In this document: positions 1-5,886 of the stretch, in pieces | How positions within the stretch are numbered: the first letter of the stretch is position 1 | How the letters are laid out: each line of letters starts with the position of its first letter | From: an uncultured Collinsella sp. | GTDB lineage: Bacteria > Actinomycetota > Coriobacteriia > Coriobacteriales > Coriobacteriaceae | Reading direction: 5' to 3' | NCBI GenBank assembly: GCA_902468045.1 | Contig: CABQXG010000100.1 | Coordinates: 1 to 5,886 of the forward strand | DNA: 5,886 nt | Notes under the pieces: generated by a model | What the model was told of the DNA's origin: nothing | Seen by the model: only the letters and a program-made list of their open reading frames with translations | Database searches by the model: none | Translations under genes and position numbers: made by a program

Positions 1-1433
1 CTGACAATCGAGATCTTGTGGACCGGATCGGAGTGCTCCAGGATGTGACCCACCAGGGCGTGACCGCTCTCGTGGTAGGCAATCGTGGTGCGCTCGGCCT
101 CGGTCATCACGCGACCCTTGCGCTGCGGTCCGGCAATCACGCGCTCCATCGATTCCTCGACCTCGTCCATCGAGATCACGGAACGATGGCGGCGGGCAGC
201 CAACAGCGCAGACTCGTTGAGCAGATTTGCCAGATCGGCGCCGGTGAAGCCAACGGTCATCTGGGCGAGCTTCTCAAACTTCACGTCCTCGTCCATCGGC
301 TTGTTCTCGGCATGCACACGCAAGATCTGCTCGCGGCCCTTCACATCCGGACGGTCGACCGTAACCTGACGGTCAAAACGACCGGGACGCAGCAATGCCG
401 GATCCAGGATGTCAGGACGGTTAGTCGCAGCGATCAGGATGACCGACTCGCTCTCCTCAAAACCGTCCATCTCGACCAGCAGCTGGTTGAGCGTCTGCTC
501 GCGCTCGTCGTGGCCGCCGCCCAGGCCGGCTCCGCGCTGACGTCCCACGGCATCGATCTCATCGATGAAGATGATCGACGGGGCCTGGGACTTGGCCTCC
601 TTAAAGAGGTCACGCACGCGGCTGGCGCCGACACCCACGAACATCTCGACAAAGTCGGAACCCGAGATGCTAAAGAACGGCACGCCCGCCTCGCCGGCAA
701 CGGCCTTGGCCAGCAGCGTTTTACCGGTGCCCGGAGGGCCCACCAGCAACACGCCACGCGGGATCTTGGCGGCCAGCTTGCGATAGCGATCCGGATCGCT
801 CAAAAAGTCACGAATCTCCTCGAGCTCCTCGACCGCCTCGTCCACGCCGGCAACGTCTTCAAACTTGACCTTGGGGCGCGTGGCCTCGTTGGTCTTGGCG
901 TTGGTCTTGCCAAACTGCATGTTCCTATTGTTGGCGCCCATCATCTGGCGCATAAAGTAGAACATGATGGCGATCAGGGCGATCGTCGGAAGCACGCTCA
1001 TCGCCAGGTCGCCCCAATAATCGGGGTCATTGGTGTTGACGATGTACTTGGTATCGGGGTGCTCCGCCATAAGCTCGGCAAGCGAATCGGAGCCGACATA
1101 GGTCGAGGAGAAGCTCTTGAGCTCGCTCGTATCGCCCTTGTCCTTCTTCGTCTTCCAGTAATGACCCGTCACGCTTCCGTCTTGAACCGTATAGGTCAGA
1201 TCTTCGACGCGATCTTGCTTGATGGCACTCACCATCTCGCTCGTCGCGAGCTTAACGGTATTGCTGGAATTGGCAAAGCCGGAGCCCATGTTAAAGAAGG
1301 CGTAGCCCAGGAGCGCGCAAGCCAAAATAAAATACAGCCAGCCCGTACGCGTGGGCTTCTTGCCTCCGGGCACCCCCGGGATCTTAGGCTCCCGGGGAGT
1401 CTGGGAATTGTTATCGTTACGGTCGTCGGGCAT
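1..1433 (-). CDS. ftsH: ATP-dependent zinc metalloprotease FtsH (partial, C-terminus beyond left edge)
   Basis: Membrane-bound AAA+ protease that forms hexamers, extracts misfolded or regulatory proteins and degrades them at the cytoplasmic face. Seen in the 477 visible residues: a proline- and charge-rich N-terminal stretch (1-31), a first membrane helix (about 32-50), an extracytoplasmic domain, a second membrane helix (about 143-161), then the AAA module. This has Walker A GPPGTGKT (232-239), pore loop F265-V266-G267, Walker B ending D291-E292, and the second region of homology with arginine fingers R349 and R352. The protease zinc motif is HESGH (454-458). The frame runs off the window soon after, so the third zinc ligand and roughly the last quarter to third of the protein are not visible. 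The start is the ATG at 1433, one base after the hpt stop. GGAGGT (1445-1450), inside the hpt end, serves as ribosome-binding site with an 11-base spacer. Co-transcription with hpt is very likely. The 31-residue extension before helix 1 is longer than in E. coli FtsH. Confidence 0.97.
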   Translation of the reverse strand, partial: MPDDRNDNNSQTPREPKIPGVPGGKKPTRTGWLYFILACALLGYAFFNMGSGFANSSNTVKLATSEMVSAIKQDRVEDLTYTVQDGSVTGHYWKTKKDKGDTSELKSFSSTYVGSDSLAELMAEHPDTKYIVNTNDPDYWGDLAMSVLPTIALIAIMFYFMRQMMGANNRNMQFGKTNAKTNEATRPKVKFEDVAGVDEAVEELEEIRDFLSDPDRYRKLAAKIPRGVLLVGPPGTGKTLLAKAVAGEAGVPFFSISGSDFVEMFVGVGASRVRDLFKEAKSQAPSIIFIDEIDAVGRQRGAGLGGGHDEREQTLNQLLVEMDGFEESESVILIAATNRPDILDPALLRPGRFDRQVTVDRPDVKGREQILRVHAENKPMDEDVKFEKLAQMTVGFTGADLANLLNESALLAARRHRSVISMDEVEESMERVIAGPQRKGRVMTEAERTTIAYHESGHALVGHILEHSDPVHKISIV

Positions 1434-1434
1434 C

Positions 1435-1983
1435 TTACGAATAAACCTCCGGTTTCAAAATGCCCAGATACGGAAGGTTACGATAGCGCTCGGCATAGTC
1501 GAGGCCGTAGCCCACCACAAAGGCATCGGGGCAATGGGTTCCAACATACTTGGGCGTGATGGCCGAGGTACGGTCCTCAACGTCCTTCCACAGGAAGGCG
1601 GCAACCTCCAGAGAAGCGGGCTTGCGGCTCTCGAGGTTCTTCATCAGATACTTGAGCGTCAGGCCCGAGTCCAGAATGTCCTCGACGATCAGCACGTCGC
1701 GACCGCGGATGTCGATATCCAGGTCCTTAATGATACGCACGATACCCGAGGACTTCACACCGTCACCATAGCTCGAAACAGCCATGAAATCGATGTTGGT
1801 CGGCAGCTCGATCTTGCGCATCAGGTCGCCCATAAAGACCACGGCGCCGCGCAGGACCGCAATCAGCACCAGATCCTTACCCGCGTAGTCGCGAGTAATC
1901 TGCTCGCCTAGGCGAGAGACGATACCGTCAATATCCTCCTGCGTAAACAGAACCTTCTCGATATCCGGATGTTGAGAAGCCAT
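1435..1983 (-). CDS. hpt: Hypoxanthine phosphoribosyltransferase
   Basis: Cytosolic purine-salvage enzyme that joins hypoxanthine (often also guanine) to PRPP, giving IMP or GMP and pyrophosphate. The 182 residues match the usual bacterial length. Visible motifs in order: the pyrophosphate-binding loop LRGA (44-47); a serine-tyrosine flap (S70-S71-Y72); the PRPP signature [10 protein letters not shown] (100-109) with acidic pair E101-D102 and D105, the expected proton acceptor (human Asp137 equivalent); K145, matching the purine-contacting lysine; and GYGLDY (158-163), followed by the C-terminal R-N-L-P segment typical of the family. The start ATG at 1983 has AAAGGG (1989-1994) five bases upstream. 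The stop lies one base before the ftsH start. It sits in the conserved tilS-hpt-ftsH order. From memory, in Bacillus subtilis the TilS and HprT proteins have been reported to influence ftsH expression; nothing here shows that directly. Confidence 0.97.
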   Translation of the reverse strand: MASQHPDIEKVLFTQEDIDGIVSRLGEQITRDYAGKDLVLIAVLRGAVVFMGDLMRKIELPTNIDFMAVSSYGDGVKSSGIVRIIKDLDIDIRGRDVLIVEDILDSGLTLKYLMKNLESRKPASLEVAAFLWKDVEDRTSAITPKYVGTHCPDAFVVGYGLDYAERYRNLPYLGILKPEVYS

Positions 1984-1988
1984 GACAA

Positions 1989-1994
1989 CCCTTT
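1989..1994 (-). promoter_or_regulatory. Ribosome-binding site of hpt
   Basis: On the minus strand the bases read AAAGGG and lie five bases before the hpt ATG. This spacing supports the start at 1983. Confidence 0.6.
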
Positions 1995-2039
1995 CTTGTG
2001 CTTATCGCCCACACACCGCCGTATGGACGCGAGCTTCAC

Positions 2040-2069
2040 ATTCTAGCAGCGCACGGGGTATATTTTCCA
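2040..2069 (-). promoter_or_regulatory. Candidate promoter for hpt-ftsH
   Basis: Read on the minus strand, TGGAAA (2064-2069) and TAGAAT (2040-2045) are separated by 18 bases. They match the sigma-70-type -35 and -10 consensus at four and five of six positions. The start point would fall near 2033, leaving a leader of about 50 bases before hpt. The 147-bp gap after tilS is otherwise gene-free, so an internal promoter here is sensible, although read-through from tilS is equally possible. A second -35-like hexamer, TTGACG (2097-2102), has no good partner at normal spacing. This is a prediction by eye only. Confidence 0.35.
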
Positions 2070-2130
2070 GCCCGTACGCCATCAGCGCGGGAATACCGTC
2101 AACGTCGCACAGAATAGCTGGCGTGGGACG

Positions 2131-3672
2131 CTATTCCGCATCGACCACACGAAGCAGATACGCCACGCGCGTTGCGGCCGTGCATTTAAAACGCTCGTCC
2201 GTGCGAACGCCTGCGACCCATACCACGGCACCTCCCGGAGCCGTTCTCACCACAGGAACGCCTGCGCGCTCAGAAACGGGAATACGAGCCTCGTTGAGCA
2301 GGTCGGATACCTTCTTACTTCGCCCACTCATGCCCAACGGACACATCACATCCCCCGGCGCAGGACCGTCTACCCATAGACGCGCCAAACGCGCCTCGGC
2401 GGGAATCTCCCCGCGCGAGCCGGCGAGCATCCGTTCGCTATCGCGATCGGCAAAGCCCAGCGTCGCGGCATCCACCATAGCGGCCACCCCTCCGGCACCC
2501 GCGAGCTCGCGGGCACGGCGCACAATATCACACCCCGGCTCCACAGACATCGGCTCTGCCACCAGGATGCGGCCCGCCCCCAGCGGCAATCGACCGGGAA
2601 TGGTGACCCAATCGGCAACTAACCCCTCGCGCGCCGCCGGGGCCTTGAATGACAGCATGCCAAACTCCACGCGCGCATCGATTCCCGCCGGCAGCGTGAC
2701 CGAACCCGAGCCTTCGGCGACACAGGCGAGCACGCGCTCCACATGCCGCATCTCCGGGCGAGCGTCTGGGTCGATACGCTTAATTGCCAGTCGCACCATG
2801 CGCCGAGCAATCACCACCTCGGCCGCGGCCAGTCGGCGAGCGTCAAGGACCAGTGCACCCGCTGCCTCCTTACGCAGGCAGCTTCGAAACGCCTGTGCGG
2901 AAAGCTGGGAAAGAAAGGCGTCTTCGTCGCCCAGAATTTCACAAGCGCCGCCAATCGTCTTACAGACGTTCGCGTTGCGCTGCGCCACCACCGGTATCAC
3001 TCGATGGCGCACGTAGTTGCGCAAGTACGACACGTCCTCGTTGCTCTCGTCCTCTCGCCACGGCTGACCATGCACCTGCAGATAGCCCACGAGCTCATCA
3101 TGAGTCAGGTCGAGCAAGGGACGCACCACGATATTCCTCCGGCGAGGAATGCTCGATAGACCAGCGGGCCCCGAACCCTTAATCGCGTTCATCAAAAACG
3201 TTTCCGCGCGATCCGAAGACGTGTGCGCAGTGCAGATACGAGCCGCCGTTCGCGGTGCCCCCGTCTGGGCGCAGAGCTCACGAACATACCTCCGCGCCGC
3301 GGCATAGCGCACTTCGCGGGCAGCCGCCTCGATATTGCCCGATTCATCATTAAAATAGGCATGCTCAACACACAGCGGTAGACCATATTGCGCGCAGAGC
3401 TCACGCACGAAGGCCTCGTCGCCATCGGATGCCTCGCCGCGCAGATGATGGTTCACGTGCAGCACGTGCAGCCGCTCGCGCGCGATGGAGGCTACACCAC
3501 GCCCATCCAGAATATCCAGCTTTGATGTGCACGCCATAAGGAGCAAAGCCGTCGAGTCCGCACCACCTGATACCATGAGCACCACGGGGGCAGCCGTCTG
3601 CCGCGTTGCCAGGGCCTTATCATCGGCCCACGATGCAGCATGGTGTCCATAATGCTGAGATACCGTTGGCAT
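2131..3672 (-). CDS. tilS: tRNA(Ile)-lysidine synthetase TilS
   Basis: Essential tRNA-modifying enzyme. It uses ATP to attach lysine to C34 of the CAU-anticodon tRNA-Ile, changing both charging and decoding from AUG/Met to AUA/Ile. The 513 residues show the N-type ATP pyrophosphatase P-loop SGGADS (35-40), an H-V-N-H-H-L-R-G segment (72-79), the N-I-E-A-A-A-R-E-V-R-Y signature (113-123), the second nucleotide-site motif A-H-T-S-S-D-R-A-E-T (149-158) followed by K-G-S-G, R-P-L-L (184-187), and D-E-S-N with R-N-Y-V-R (208-222). A linker region follows, then a C-terminal TilS_C-type domain (about 425-513). In the second motif the usual D-D-Q reads S-D-R. The ATG at 3672 has a strong AGGAGGA (3678-3684) five bases upstream, which decides the start. 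It is the first gene of the tilS-hpt-ftsH series and diverges from the walJ-like gene. Confidence 0.96.
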   Translation of the reverse strand: MPTVSQHYGHHAASWADDKALATRQTAAPVVLMVSGGADSTALLLMACTSKLDILDGRGVASIARERLHVLHVNHHLRGEASDGDEAFVRELCAQYGLPLCVEHAYFNDESGNIEAAAREVRYAAARRYVRELCAQTGAPRTAARICTAHTSSDRAETFLMNAIKGSGPAGLSSIPRRRNIVVRPLLDLTHDELVGYLQVHGQPWREDESNEDVSYLRNYVRHRVIPVVAQRNANVCKTIGGACEILGDEDAFLSQLSAQAFRSCLRKEAAGALVLDARRLAAAEVVIARRMVRLAIKRIDPDARPEMRHVERVLACVAEGSGSVTLPAGIDARVEFGMLSFKAPAAREGLVADWVTIPGRLPLGAGRILVAEPMSVEPGCDIVRRARELAGAGGVAAMVDAATLGFADRDSERMLAGSRGEIPAEARLARLWVDGPAPGDVMCPLGMSGRSKKVSDLLNEARIPVSERAGVPVVRTAPGGAVVWVAGVRTDERFKCTAATRVAYLLRVVDAE

Positions 3673-3677
3673 TTGCT

Positions 3678-3684
3678 TCCTCCT
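3678..3684 (-). promoter_or_regulatory. Ribosome-binding site of tilS
   Basis: A near-perfect AGGAGGA on the minus strand, five bases from the tilS ATG. It fixes the start at 3672 over internal methionines such as M33. Confidence 0.8.
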
Positions 3685-3700
3685 CTATTCGTTCGCACCC

Positions 3701-3706
3701 ATTGTA
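3701..3706 (-). promoter_or_regulatory. Candidate -10 element for tilS
   Basis: On the minus strand the bases read TACAAT, five of six to the -10 consensus, implying a leader of about 20 bases before tilS. The only -35-like hexamer nearby, GAGACA (3722-3727), is just 15 bases away and overlaps the start of the divergent gene. No convincing promoter for that divergent gene was found in the 48-bp gap. Confidence 0.3.
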
Positions 3707-3720
3707 TCCTTTGGAATCTT

Positions 3721-4530
3721 ATGTCTCGTCTGCACCTTCATATCCTTGGCAGCGGCTCAAAAGGCAACTGCGCGCTCATCGAAGGCCCCCGGGGGCTCAT
3801 CATGATTGACGACGGTCTTTCTCGCCGCGAGACATTAAAGCGCATGGCGGAACTGGGGCTCTCGGCAGACAACATCTCGGCTCTTCTCATTACTCATGAG
3901 CATAGCGATCACATCAAGGGTCTCGATGTCTGGTGCAAGCACTGGCACGGTCCCCTCTTTGCCAGCAGGGGCACACTTTCGAGCAAAGAAAATCTTTCGC
4001 ATCTGCCTGTCGAGGAATTCGACCCCGGTGACACCCTATCCATTGCCGGCATCCACGTGCAAACCTACTCAACATCACACGATGTCATAAATCCAATCGG
4101 CTTTCGATTCGACGCCCTCAATGATTCCATCGGCTTTGCTACCGACACCGGAGAGCTATCGAGCCAAGCCATGAACACCCTCAAAGATTGTCGAGTCCTC
4201 GCGCTCGAAAGCAACCACGATGTGACCATGCTGCGCGAGGGAGAATATCCCCGCTTTCTTCAGGAGCGCATCCTGTCTGCAAGGGGACACCTCTCCAACG
4301 GCCAAGCCGCCGAAGCCGCGCGCGAACTTGTTACCGATCGCACCGAACAGCTCATTGCCATGCATATCAGCCAAGACAACAATCGTCCGAGCCTTACCGT
4401 CAAAAGCTATGCCAAAGCTCTAGCCGCAACCCTGGATGACGAGCTCGGCAGCTCCGCCACCCTTCTCCAAGGATCGCGAAAACTCTCGATACGCCCCGCA
4501 AGCCAGTATCGGCCAGCAACCATTCAATAG
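3721..4530 (+). CDS. walJ: WalJ/YycJ-like metallo-beta-lactamase-fold hydrolase
   Basis: Predicted cytosolic metal-dependent hydrolase of the metallo-beta-lactamase superfamily. In Firmicutes the homologue YycJ/WalJ is linked to the WalRK cell-wall system and shows nuclease-type features; its role here is inferred only. The 269 residues carry the family start L-G-S-G-S-K-G-N (9-16), the metal motif T-H-E-H-S-D-H (58-64) with H59, H61, D63 and H64, then S-H-D (119-121, H120), F-A-T-D-T-G (139-144, bridging D142), L-E-S-N-H-D (162-167), G-H-L-S-N (189-193, H190) and the late M-H-I-S-Q-D-N-N (215-222, H216). All expected metal ligands are present. The frame is open back to an ATG at 3640, but that start would overlap the tilS start codon and add 27 non-conserved residues. 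The ATG at 3721 places the conserved N-terminus correctly, although its ribosome-binding site is only a weak GGA (3713-3715). No walRK genes are nearby. It converges on hsp20. Confidence 0.9.
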   Translation: MSRLHLHILGSGSKGNCALIEGPRGLIMIDDGLSRRETLKRMAELGLSADNISALLITHEHSDHIKGLDVWCKHWHGPLFASRGTLSSKENLSHLPVEEFDPGDTLSIAGIHVQTYSTSHDVINPIGFRFDALNDSIGFATDTGELSSQAMNTLKDCRVLALESNHDVTMLREGEYPRFLQERILSARGHLSNGQAAEAARELVTDRTEQLIAMHISQDNNRPSLTVKSYAKALAATLDDELGSSATLLQGSRKLSIRPASQYRPATIQ

Positions 4531-4544
4531 ACTGTCCTAAACAG

Positions 4545-4590
4545 CAAAAGGGGCCGGGAATCGCTTCCCAGCCCCTTTTGTTGTCTTTTA
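4545..4590. terminator. Bidirectional rho-independent terminator between walJ-like gene and hsp20
   Basis: CAAAAGGGGC (4545-4554) pairs with GCCCCTTTTG (4571-4580). After one C/A mismatch, GGGAA (4556-4560) pairs with TTCCC (4565-4569) around a TCGC loop. A T-rich run follows on the plus strand (4576-4590). The A-rich left arm gives the minus strand a shorter T-run. It starts 15 bases after the walJ-like stop and 22 bases past the hsp20 stop, so it can serve both converging genes. Confidence 0.9.
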
Positions 4591-4612
4591 ATAGCGAAGA
4601 ACACCAACGAAG

Positions 4613-5044
4613 TTAGTCGATGGAGATCTTCGTAACGTTCTTCTTCTCGACGATCTTGGGAACCGTAACGGTCAGGATGCCGTCAGCGTACTTAGCCGAG
4701 AGGCCCTCGCTCGAAGCGTCCTTAAGATACACGCCACGCGTCGCGCTGTACGAGCTGAACTCCTTCTGCAGGAAGTTCTTCCCCTCGTTCTCCTCGTCTT
4801 CCTCGACATTCACGCTAATGGACAGACGGCCCTCGTTAAGCTCGACATCGATATCGTCCTTGGCGACGCCGGTCAGATAAGCCTTGACCTCATAGCCATC
4901 GCCCTTATCCTCAACGTCAACGGGGAACGCCTTAGAGGCAATCGAGCTGTTCGCTAGGTCGCTCATATCATCAAACAGATCGAACAGCGAGCTTGCAGAG
5001 GGACGAACGCCAAAAACCGAACGATAAGGAACCATGCTTGCCAT
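4613..5044 (-). CDS. Hsp20-family small heat-shock protein
   Basis: ATP-independent holdase chaperone that forms oligomers and keeps unfolding proteins soluble for refolding by other chaperones. The 143 residues show a short hydrophobic N-terminal arm rich in F, L and M (1-40) and an alpha-crystallin domain (about 41-130). The domain contains P-V-D-V at its start, conserved R103, and the A-K-Y-A-D-G-I-L signature (117-124) followed by V-P-K. A C-terminal I-S-I (140-142) is the I-x-I motif that docks neighbouring subunits. An acidic loop (81-88) sits between the strands. The frame is open to an upstream ATG at 5077, but the ATG at 5044 is preferred. It has AAAGGAG (5053-5059) eight bases upstream, and the 11 extra residues of the longer form resemble leader sequence. 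It is a single-gene unit ending at a shared terminator, with a long AT-rich upstream region suggesting stress control. Confidence 0.95.
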   Translation of the reverse strand: MASMVPYRSVFGVRPSASSLFDLFDDMSDLANSSIASKAFPVDVEDKGDGYEVKAYLTGVAKDDIDVELNEGRLSISVNVEEDEENEGKNFLQKEFSSYSATRGVYLKDASSEGLSAKYADGILTVTVPKIVEKKNVTKISID

Positions 5045-5280
5045 GTTTACCACTCCTTTATAGGACTGCCGAGTCATCTTTTAGGTGACTGGGACTTCTT
5101 TTGACGCTCTTATATATGCCCACCCAGTGCTCATATATACATCGACTATAAAGTTTTTTGAGTCCAGTACTATAAGCATATCTAAGTGCGTTTGACTCAG
5201 GTTTTAGGAAGGTTAAGGTTCTTTGAACCAGAGCTTAAATACCGAGTATGTCCCCAGCTACAAATAACAAGGGGCTTACA
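5045..5280. promoter_or_regulatory. Divergent control region between hsp20 and the leader ORF
   Basis: This 236-bp gene-free stretch is clearly richer in A and T than its surroundings. It contains two TATATAT boxes (5111-5117 and 5133-5139) that could act as -10 elements for hsp20, though neither has a good -35 partner by eye. TGASTCA-like heptamers lie near 5070, 5086, 5159 and 5193. The palindrome GGTTC-TTT-GAACC is at 5217-5229, and three AGGTT copies are at 5199, 5210 and 5216. A TTGAAC at 5223-5228 is a possible -35 for the rightward unit, with a weak partner TATGTC 18 bases on. No intact CIRCE (HrcA) element or canonical HspR site (CTTGAGT-N7-ACTCAAG) was found. Confidence 0.55.
5053..5059 (-). 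promoter_or_regulatory. Ribosome-binding site of hsp20
   Basis: AAAGGAG on the minus strand lies eight bases before the ATG at 5044 and decides between that start and the one at 5077. It overlaps a 4-bp self-complementary hairpin (5054-5065), described among the findings. Confidence 0.75.
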
Positions 5281-5313
5281 ATGAGCGCGTACACGTTGTT
5301 GGTAACGAGCTAA
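5281..5313 (+). CDS. Putative 10-codon leader ORF
   Basis: The bases encode MSAYTLLVTS followed by TAA. AAGGGG (5269-5274) lies six bases before the ATG, a better-placed ribosome-binding site than that of the following gene. The stop overlaps the AAAGGG (5312-5317) that precedes the next ATG, leaving only eight bases between stop and start. This arrangement suits translational coupling or leader-peptide control. The peptide has no run of one amino acid that would suggest classic attenuation. It could also be chance, since no promoter is proven and the ORF is very short. Confidence 0.4.
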   Translation: MSAYTLLVTS

Positions 5314-5321
5314 AGGGCATC

Positions 5322-5789
5322 ATGGACGACCAAAACCAGAACAATATGTTTATGCCGACGCAGGGGGAAGATACTTCCACGCAGCCGCCACGGTTCCATC
5401 GCCCCCACATCTCGCAAGAGCCCATTAATGATCCGGAGCCCGAGTATGTGACGAGAAATCGATATCAAACGCTCGAGGATGCCCAAACGGGGCGTAAACA
5501 TATGGGCGTCGCCTCGGGAGACCCTGTATATGTGAAAGACGCACCATTATCTAAAAACAGCGCAGCTAGTGATGAGCCGATGAAAGCATCCGCCACTCAT
5601 CAACAAAGAGGTCCTCGACCAAAGCAAACCTTGACGCATTCGGCTCGCTATCTCGAAACGCCAAAACAGGGAAAACCAATCTTCGTTTCATCAAGTAAAC
5701 GACGCAAGCAGCATCGACTGACAATCCTGCTTTTGATCATTGTGGCCATAGCAGTTGCCCTTGTTATTCGATTTATCTTCTTTAAATAA
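5322..5789 (+). CDS. Unrecognised tail-anchored membrane protein, 155 aa
   Basis: I do not recognise the family. Residues 1-122 are polar and of low complexity, rich in P, Q, H, S, T and charged residues, with no signal peptide and no clear fold, so probably largely disordered. A basic cluster K-R-R-K-Q-H-R (126-132) is followed by a single hydrophobic segment (about 133-154) rich in I, L, V and A that ends the protein at K155. By the positive-inside rule the long N-terminal part should be cytoplasmic with the C-terminus in the membrane. The ATG at 5322 is the only usable start: the frame is closed at 5265 and holds no ATG, GTG or TTG in between. AAAGGG (5312-5317) is four bases upstream. Base composition is visibly less GC-rich than ftsH or tilS. 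It may follow a 10-codon leader ORF. Function unknown. Confidence 0.75.
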   Translation: MDDQNQNNMFMPTQGEDTSTQPPRFHRPHISQEPINDPEPEYVTRNRYQTLEDAQTGRKHMGVASGDPVYVKDAPLSKNSAASDEPMKASATHQQRGPRPKQTLTHSARYLETPKQGKPIFVSSSKRRKQHRLTILLLIIVAIAVALVIRFIFFK

Positions 5790-5856
5790 AGGCTCAATAC
5801 CAAAAACGATAAGATCGTCTGGTGTAATAGAGTCATTTACGCCCCATAAACGCAAA

Positions 5857-5886
5857 AAAGGGGGAGGCCGCGAGGCCTCCCCCTTC
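5857..5886. terminator. GC-rich terminator hairpin at right edge
   Basis: AAGGGGGAGGCC (5858-5869) pairs perfectly over 12 bp with GGCCTCCCCCTT (5874-5885) around a GCGA tetraloop. On the minus strand the stem runs into TTTTTT, a full intrinsic terminator for a gene entering from the right. On the plus strand it lies 68 bases after the stop of the tail-anchored protein gene and would end that transcript too, but any plus-strand T-run beyond TTC is outside the window. Confidence 0.85.

Noticed and set aside
18..1559. A 513-codon open frame on the plus strand
   Set aside because: It is fully antisense to ftsH and the end of hpt, whose protein motifs are unmistakable. Its product is low-complexity and rich in H, L and R, as expected of a GC-biased shadow frame, and there is no ribosome-binding site.
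2112..2136. Perfect 7-bp inverted repeat GAATAGC / GCTATTC spanning the tilS stop codon
   Set aside because: Considered as a terminator after tilS. The loop is 11 bases, the stem is short and no T-run follows on the minus strand, so it is not supported as a terminator.
1982..3016. A 344-codon open frame on the plus strand
   Set aside because: It is antisense to tilS, and its product is dominated by R, S, A and T with no recognisable motif, as expected of a shadow.
3640..3720. Upstream in-frame start for the walJ-like gene
   Set aside because: It would overlap the tilS start codon and ribosome-binding site, and it adds 27 residues unlike the family. The conserved N-terminus begins right after the ATG at 3721.
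5045..5077. Eleven-residue N-terminal extension of Hsp20
   Set aside because: It would place the good AAAGGAG ribosome-binding site inside the coding region. The internal ATG at 5044 has correct spacing to it.
5129..5140. Possible CIRCE half-site (GAGCACT-like on the minus strand)
   Set aside because: No matching second half lies at the required nine-base spacing.
5806..5818. Small hairpin ACGAT-AAG-ATCGT after the tail-anchored protein gene
   Set aside because: The stem is only 5 bp and no T-run follows. The strong hairpin 40 bases further on explains termination.

Overview
The window looks like a chromosomal housekeeping segment from a moderately GC-rich, Gram-positive-type bacterium. The gene order tilS-hpt-ftsH, the protein sequences and the base composition fit an actinomycete of the Coriobacteriia (Collinsella-like). 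That placement is inference from general resemblance, not from a search. I saw no mobile element, CRISPR array, tRNA or rRNA.

Layout. On the minus strand, bases 3672 down to 1 hold a classic cluster: tilS (tRNA-Ile lysidine synthetase), a 147-bp gap with a plausible promoter, hpt (hypoxanthine phosphoribosyltransferase), and ftsH (membrane AAA+ zinc protease). Only one base separates the hpt stop from the ftsH start. ftsH is cut by the left edge just after its HExxH zinc motif, so 477 residues are visible. On the plus strand, diverging from tilS across 48 bp, is a WalJ/YycJ-type metallo-beta-lactamase-fold hydrolase (3721-4530). It converges on a minus-strand Hsp20 small heat-shock protein (4613-5044), and a strong hairpin between them can terminate both transcripts.

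Upstream of hsp20 is a 236-bp AT-rich divergent control region (5045-5280). It carries recurring TGASTCA-like heptamers, TATATAT boxes, a short GGTTC/GAACC palindrome and small hairpins near the hsp20 ribosome-binding site. On its far side are a 10-codon leader ORF with a good ribosome-binding site (5281-5313) and, 8 bases after its stop, an unrecognised 155-residue protein with one C-terminal membrane anchor (5322-5789). The window ends in a GC-rich terminator hairpin (5858-5885) whose complete T-run lies on the minus strand, so a minus-strand gene may be arriving from beyond the right edge.

How the genes relate. tilS, hpt and ftsH form a conserved linkage joining tRNA decoding of AUA codons, purine salvage and membrane protein quality control. 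FtsH and Hsp20 are both protein-quality-control factors but lie in separate transcription units. The least explained part is the right third: the hsp20 control region, the leader ORF and the tail-anchored protein.
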